A stretch of 64,000 nucleotides of DNA from NCBI GenBank assembly GCA_964354155.1, contig CAYGYG010000006.1:71337-135336 (forward strand). The letters are read 5' to 3'. Source of the DNA: CAYGYG01 sp964354155. Lineage in GTDB: Bacteria > Hydrothermota > Tepidihabitantia > SM23-42 > CAYGYG01. Position 1 is the first letter of the stretch; each line of letters begins with the position of its first letter. The notes under the pieces were generated by a model, which saw only the letters and a list, made by a program, of their open reading frames with translations, was not told where the DNA came from and did not search any database. The translations under genes were made by a program, and so were the position numbers. Below, piece by piece: positions 60,372 to 64,000 of this stretch.

Positions 60372-61580
60372 CTATTCTTCAAAGACGGTCCGGATTCTAC
60401 CGAGCGCCCAGTCGATTTGAGGCCGCGTGATGACCAGGGGCGGGGCGAACCGGATGACATAGTCATGAGTTTCTTTGGTCAACATGCCCAATTTGAGGAA
60501 CCGTTCGCAGAAGTTGCGTGCCTTGCCGTATCGGGGGTTGATCTCGACGCCGATGAGCAGTCCTTTGCCCCGGACTTCGCGGATTTTATCACTCTTGATC
60601 TTTCTGAGTTGGCGCATGAAATAGTCGCCCAGCCGGGCGGCGCGCTCCGGCAGCCGTTCATCGATGATGACGTCGAGTGCCGCACCGGCGATCGCCGCGG
60701 CCAGGGGATTGCCGCCGAAAGTCGAACCATGATCGCCGGGCTCGAATACATCCATGACATCGGCTCGGGACAGGATTGCGGAAATCGGGTAGAGCCCGCC
60801 GCTCAAAGCCTTGCCCACGACCAGCACGTCGGGTTTGATGCCCTCGTATTCATAACAGAATAGTTTTCCGGTGCGGCCCAGTCCGGTCTGAACCTCGTCG
60901 GCGATTAACAGGACCTTGCGGCCCCGGCAGATTTCGAACGCGTGCTTAAGATAGCCTCGGTCCGGGATGTTGATACCACCCTCACCCTGGATCGGTTCGA
61001 CCAGAAAAGCCACCGTGTTCTTGTTGATCGCGCGCCGCAATGCGGCAAGATCGTTGTAAGGTATGATTTTGAAACCGGGCGTAAAAGGACCGAATCCGGT
61101 ACGGTAGTTGGCCGTGGTGGAAAAACTGATGACGGTTGTCGTCCGGCCGTGGAAGTTATTCTCGCAGACGATGATCTCAGCCTTATTGGCGGGGACTTTT
61201 TTCTTCAAGTAGCCCCACTTCCGGGCGGCTTTGATCGCGGTCTCGACCGCTTCCGCGCCGCTGTTCATCGGCAATACTTTTTCCATCCCGGTAAGCCTGC
61301 AGATTTTCTCGAAGAAGACGGCAAGCTGATCATTGTAAAAAGCCCGGGAAGTCAGGGTCAATCTTCCTAGCTGCTTGCGCGCGGCCTGGACCAGGCGGGG
61401 GTGGAGATGACCCTGGTTGACTGCCGAATAACTGCTGAGCATGTCGAGGTATCTGCGGCCGTCGACATCCCAGACCCAGACACCCTTACCCCGGGCCAGA
61501 ACAACCGGCAAAGGCTTGTAGTTATGAGCGCCCCATTTTTCGGTGCAGTAAATTGCTCTTGCGGTATTCTTGTTGGCCAT
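60372..61580 (-). CDS. rocD: Ornithine--oxo-acid transaminase
   Basis: 402 residues from ATG 61580. A class-III PLP aminotransferase whose opening (EKWGAHNYKPLPVVLARGKGVWVWDVDGRRYLDMLSSYSAVNQGHLHPRLV) is the signature of ornithine aminotransferases. Other marks: MNSGAEAVETAIKAARKWGY, NNFHGRTTTVISFST, LIADEVQTGLGRTGK and the PLP lysine in VVGKALSGGLYPISA. It interconverts ornithine and glutamate semialdehyde, linking arginine and proline metabolism. The ATG is six bases after a TATAAT box, suggesting a leaderless mRNA; lgt and comF follow on the same strand. Confidence 0.93.
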   Translation of the reverse strand: MANKNTARAIYCTEKWGAHNYKPLPVVLARGKGVWVWDVDGRRYLDMLSSYSAVNQGHLHPRLVQAARKQLGRLTLTSRAFYNDQLAVFFEKICRLTGMEKVLPMNSGAEAVETAIKAARKWGYLKKKVPANKAEIIVCENNFHGRTTTVISFSTTANYRTGFGPFTPGFKIIPYNDLAALRRAINKNTVAFLVEPIQGEGGINIPDRGYLKHAFEICRGRKVLLIADEVQTGLGRTGKLFCYEYEGIKPDVLVVGKALSGGLYPISAILSRADVMDVFEPGDHGSTFGGNPLAAAIAGAALDVIIDERLPERAARLGDYFMRQLRKIKSDKIREVRGKGLLIGVEINPRYGKARNFCERFLKLGMLTKETHDYVIRFAPPLVITRPQIDWALGRIRTVFEE

Positions 61581-61586
61581 GGCTCA

Positions 61587-61614
61587 ATTATATCCAGGAA
61601 CCGACAATGGTCAA
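61587..61614 (-). promoter_or_regulatory. Promoter of rocD-lgt-comF, predicted leaderless
   Basis: TTGACC (61614-61609), 16-base spacer, TATAAT (61592-61587); ATG 61580 is six bases further. Confidence 0.7.
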
Positions 61615-61677
61615 GCCCGACCTGACCAGACCGCGCGGTTGTTCACTTCTTGTGGAACTTCATGACTTACTTGCCCG

Positions 61678-61705
61678 TTGACAAACCCGGGGGGTCAGGT
61701 ATAAT
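61678..61705 (+). promoter_or_regulatory. Promoter of tRNA-Gly
   Basis: TTGACA (61678-61683), 16-base spacer, TATAAT (61700-61705), 51 bases before the tRNA. Same box and spacer as the tRNA-Val promoter. Confidence 0.8.
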
Positions 61706-61756
61706 GCCTCAGTTGTCAGCATCCCGGTCCGGGTTGACGGCCGACCGCGATGCCGC

Positions 61757-61828
61757 GCGGGTGTAGCTCAGCGGTAGAGCTTTGGCTTCCCAAGCCAAGG
61801 GTCACGGGTTCGAATCCCGCCGCCCGCT
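61757..61828 (+). tRNA. tRNA-Gly (anticodon CCC)
   Basis: Acceptor GCGGGTG / CGCCCGC with discriminator T, D-arm AGCTCAGCGGTAGAGCT, anticodon stem TTGGC/GCCAA with loop TTCCCAA (anticodon CCC), T-arm ACGGGTTCGAATCCCGC. 72 nt, no encoded CCA. Confidence 0.93.
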
Positions 61829-61964
61829 TTGGCAGGGCACAGGATACAGGGGACAGGGCATAGGGCGGGGGATTGCCCATGGCTTATGGGTGAGATTGCA
61901 TATCACCGGAACCATAAGCGACCTGCCATAAGCATTTTGCGCCAATTTTGCAGAGCAAAATTCA

Positions 61965-63161
61965 ATGCGTGTTATTGCATTCGATAAGCCGGAAGCCATA
62001 AGACTCGAGCTCGAGAAGATCGGCGTGGACGACCGCGCGTTTCCGATTTTCACCGGCAAGAACCAGGTGCTGGTGCTGAAGCTTTATGACCTGTCTTGCG
62101 CTCAGGCAAATGTGATGAAGCAGCTGGCCTTGACGGCGGGCGGTGACTGTGCGATTCACCGTGACGTCATAAAAGGGGAGAAGAAGATATCGGATGCAAT
62201 CCTCTTCGGGACCCGGCGTCAACTTGAAACCGTGATGACGAGAATGTCGGAGCAGGCGCTGCTCCGGCCGCTGTTGGAGCAGATCAAACACGGGCTGACC
62301 TGCTACGAGGGCCGGCCGGCGCTCAAGTTTGCCGGCCAGACCCTGGCCATGGACCACACCAGGGTCATGGGTGTCATCAACCTCACGCCCGACTCCTTTT
62401 ATCAGGGCAGCCGGCACGGTGAGCCGGCGGCGATTGTTGAGGCGGCCCTGAAGATGGCCGAGGCGGGTGCCGACTTCATTGACGTCGGCGCCCAATCAAC
62501 GCGGCCGGGCTCGGACATGATCAGTGCCGAAGACGAGATCGCGCGGCTGCGGCCGGTGCTGTCCCGGGTCGTTGACAAAGCAAGCCTGCCGGTTTCAGTC
62601 GACACCTGCAAGTCAGCGGTGGCGCGCTTTGCGATTGACAACGGCGCGGTGATCATCAATGACGTCTCGGCGCTCGGTTTCGATCCGGACATGGGCGAGG
62701 TCATTGCCGGCAGCGATGTCGGTCTGGTGCTGATGCACATGAAGGGCCAGCCCAAGAGCATGCAGGAGAATCCGACCTACGACAACCTCATGGAAGACCT
62801 GCACCAGTATTTTCAGGAGAGGATCCGGCGGGCGCAGGAATACGGCATTGAGCCGGCGCGCTTGATCGTCGATCCGGGCCTCGGTTTCGGCAAACGGCTT
62901 GAAGACAACTACACGATTATCCGGCGGCTCAAAGAGTTCAAGGTTTTCAACCGCCCGATTCTGGTCGGGCCGTCGCGAAAGTCCTTCGTCGGCATTCCTT
63001 TCGGACTGCCGCCGGAAGAAAGGCTCGAAGGCACCCTGGCCCTATCGGCGATTCTGATTGAACAGGGCTGCAACATCATCAGGGTGCACGACGTCCTGCA
63101 GGCAAAACGTGTCAGCCAGCTGGTCGATTTGGTAATGAACAGCGGCAACGGGAGAGGATAG
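61965..63161 (+). CDS. folP: Dihydropteroate synthase with N-terminal extension
   Basis: 398 residues from ATG 61965, preceded by a small AATTTTG/CAAAATT hairpin rather than a good ribosome site. The C-terminal ~270 residues are a complete DHPS TIM barrel: VMGVINLTPDSFYQGS, FIDVGAQSTRPGS, VSVDTCKSAVA, VIINDVSAL, VDPGLGFGK and VGPSRKSFVG. The enzyme joins p-aminobenzoate to the pterin pyrophosphate in folate synthesis. The first ~115 residues (DKPEAIRLELEKIGVDDRAF ... FGTRRQLETVMTRM) are an extra domain also found in DHPS of several other phyla; its job is unknown. cdaA follows nine bases later. Confidence 0.94.
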   Translation: MRVIAFDKPEAIRLELEKIGVDDRAFPIFTGKNQVLVLKLYDLSCAQANVMKQLALTAGGDCAIHRDVIKGEKKISDAILFGTRRQLETVMTRMSEQALLRPLLEQIKHGLTCYEGRPALKFAGQTLAMDHTRVMGVINLTPDSFYQGSRHGEPAAIVEAALKMAEAGADFIDVGAQSTRPGSDMISAEDEIARLRPVLSRVVDKASLPVSVDTCKSAVARFAIDNGAVIINDVSALGFDPDMGEVIAGSDVGLVLMHMKGQPKSMQENPTYDNLMEDLHQYFQERIRRAQEYGIEPARLIVDPGLGFGKRLEDNYTIIRRLKEFKVFNRPILVGPSRKSFVGIPFGLPPEERLEGTLALSAILIEQGCNIIRVHDVLQAKRVSQLVDLVMNSGNGRG

Positions 63162-63170
63162 ACAGGATTT

Positions 63171-63920
63171 ATGCGAGTATTGGGTTTCATCCCCGTCCGC
63201 CTGATTGACGTCGTCGACATCATCCTGGTGGTCCTTTTGGTCTACCAGTTCCTGAGGTTCATCAAGGGAACCAGGGCAACGCCGATACTGGTCGGCCTCG
63301 TGCTCTTCTTTGCCATCTCGTTCGTCGCCCGCTGGCTTGATCTCAAGGGTATCACCTGGATCATGAACTCGATTGTGACGGTCTGGGTGATTGCGTTCGT
63401 CATCGTCTTTCAGCCCGAGATCAGAAATGCCCTGGCGCGGATCGGCAAGACCAGGTTCTCGAAGTACTTTCTCCGCTTTCAATCCGCGATGGTGGTGGAG
63501 GAAGTCGCGGCCGCGGTCAAGGACATGAGTGAGGACAAGACCGGTGCCTTAATCGTGATTGAGCGGGATATCGGACTGAAAGACATCATCGAAACCGGCA
63601 CCAAGATCGAGGGGCACGTTTCGAGCGCTCTGCTCAAGACGGTCTTTTTCCCCGATTCGCCGCTTCATGACGGCGCCTGTGTCGTCAAGTACGATCAGGT
63701 GGTGGCGGCCGGGTGCGTACTGCCGCTTTCCGAGAACCCGGACTTGGGCCGCCGGTTCGGTCTGCGGCATCGGGCGGCGGTGGGGGTGTCCGAGATCAGC
63801 GATGCCGTAGTGATTATCGTATCGGAAGAAACAGGTAAGTTGTCTTTGGCTTTGAGCGGCAAGCTGATGTACAACATTGATATCGAAACCTTGAAGAAGA
63901 ATCTTGAAGCCGTACTGTGA
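63171..63920 (+). CDS. cdaA: Membrane-bound diadenylate cyclase CdaA
   Basis: 249 residues from ATG 63171. Three N-terminal membrane helices (VVDIILVVLLVYQFL, ILVGLVLFFAISFVARWL, IVTVWVIAFVIVFQPEIR) precede the DAC domain. The domain keeps GALIVIERDIGL, the DGA motif in SPLHDGACVVKY and the RHR motif in RRFGLRHRAAVGVSE, so it should make cyclic-di-AMP from two ATP. The folP-cdaA order is frequent in bacteria. Together with the GGDEF protein at 45741, the cell appears to use both c-di-AMP and c-di-GMP. Confidence 0.95.
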   Translation: MRVLGFIPVRLIDVVDIILVVLLVYQFLRFIKGTRATPILVGLVLFFAISFVARWLDLKGITWIMNSIVTVWVIAFVIVFQPEIRNALARIGKTRFSKYFLRFQSAMVVEEVAAAVKDMSEDKTGALIVIERDIGLKDIIETGTKIEGHVSSALLKTVFFPDSPLHDGACVVKYDQVVAAGCVLPLSENPDLGRRFGLRHRAAVGVSEISDAVVIIVSEETGKLSLALSGKLMYNIDIETLKKNLEAVL

Positions 63921-63957
63921 CCCCGGATATGGACCGGGCCAAGGTTAAGGAGGTTTC

Positions 63958-64000
63958 TTGAAATTAAGAGCGTCGACGATCATTTTAATTGGTTTACTGG
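63958..64000 (+). CDS. Start of a further gene, cut by the window edge (possibly CdaR/YbbR)
   Basis: TTG 63958 follows AAGGAGG (63947-63953) and opens MKLRASTIILIGLL, a basic then hydrophobic N-terminus like a signal or membrane anchor. In many genomes cdaA is followed by cdaR (YbbR-domain regulator), which has such an anchor. Fourteen codons do not allow an identification. Confidence 0.4.
   Translation, partial: MKLRASTIILIGLL

Overview
The window looks like part of a genome assembled from a metagenome, from an uncultivated diderm bacterium. I infer the FCB-like/WOR-3 (Stahlbacteria) neighbourhood. The reasons are the many secreted proteins ending in a type-A (Por/T9SS-like or FlgD-Ig-like) C-terminal domain, several gingipain-type and other secreted proteases, a membrane-anchored M23 peptidase, an outer-membrane barrel-like protein, a DUF4438 gene and a split glycine decarboxylase. 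No rRNA or other decisive marker is present, so the phylum is an inference. Shine-Dalgarno sites (AAGGAGG) and sigma-70-type promoters (TTGACA, 16-17 bases, TATAAT) are easy to see.

Region 1 (1-15918) is a cell-surface island. Two or three secreted proteins with C-terminal sorting domains come first. Three paralogous surface fibres of 853, 663 and 1692 residues follow, built from YadA-head/Hep_Hag-like repeats, with a C10 (streptopain-like) protease between the first and second. The three fibres share signal peptide, N-terminal domain and repeats but each has a different C-terminal cap; the largest ends in a domain like those of phage tail fibres. Their upstream regions share duplicated non-coding segments and a tandem 10-bp motif.

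Region 2 (15919-28892) is accessory DNA. It holds a TIR-bounded repeat, an AbiEii-like nucleotidyltransferase pair, a decayed gene, a DUF885 peptidase, a Kelch-repeat protein, a 1544-residue C25 peptidase with FG-GAP repeats, and a small operon (HPr-kinase-like, PqqD-like, lasso-B2-like protease, NTP_transf_5 nucleotidyltransferase) that resembles a RiPP maturation cluster without a cyclase.

Region 3 (28893-44955) starts with a probably artificial 100-N gap, tRNA-Val and groES-groEL. It continues with an MBL-fold hydrolase, signal peptidase I, an M23 peptidase, a CapA-like protein, a lipoprotein, an MFS carrier, DUF4438, a second C25 peptidase, an M28 peptidase and a barrel-like protein.

Region 4 (44956-64000) is mostly core genes in compact operons: lipB; GGDEF-trmFO-xer-panC; cca; mreB-mreC-mreD-mrdA-rodA; gcvH-gcvPA; rocD-lgt-comF; tRNA-Gly; folP-cdaA and the first codons of a further gene.

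Two themes cross the window. Several genes have the -10 box only 5-9 bases before the start codon, which predicts leaderless mRNAs. Families of short palindromic or TIR-bounded repeats sit between genes, and one has entered a coding sequence in frame.
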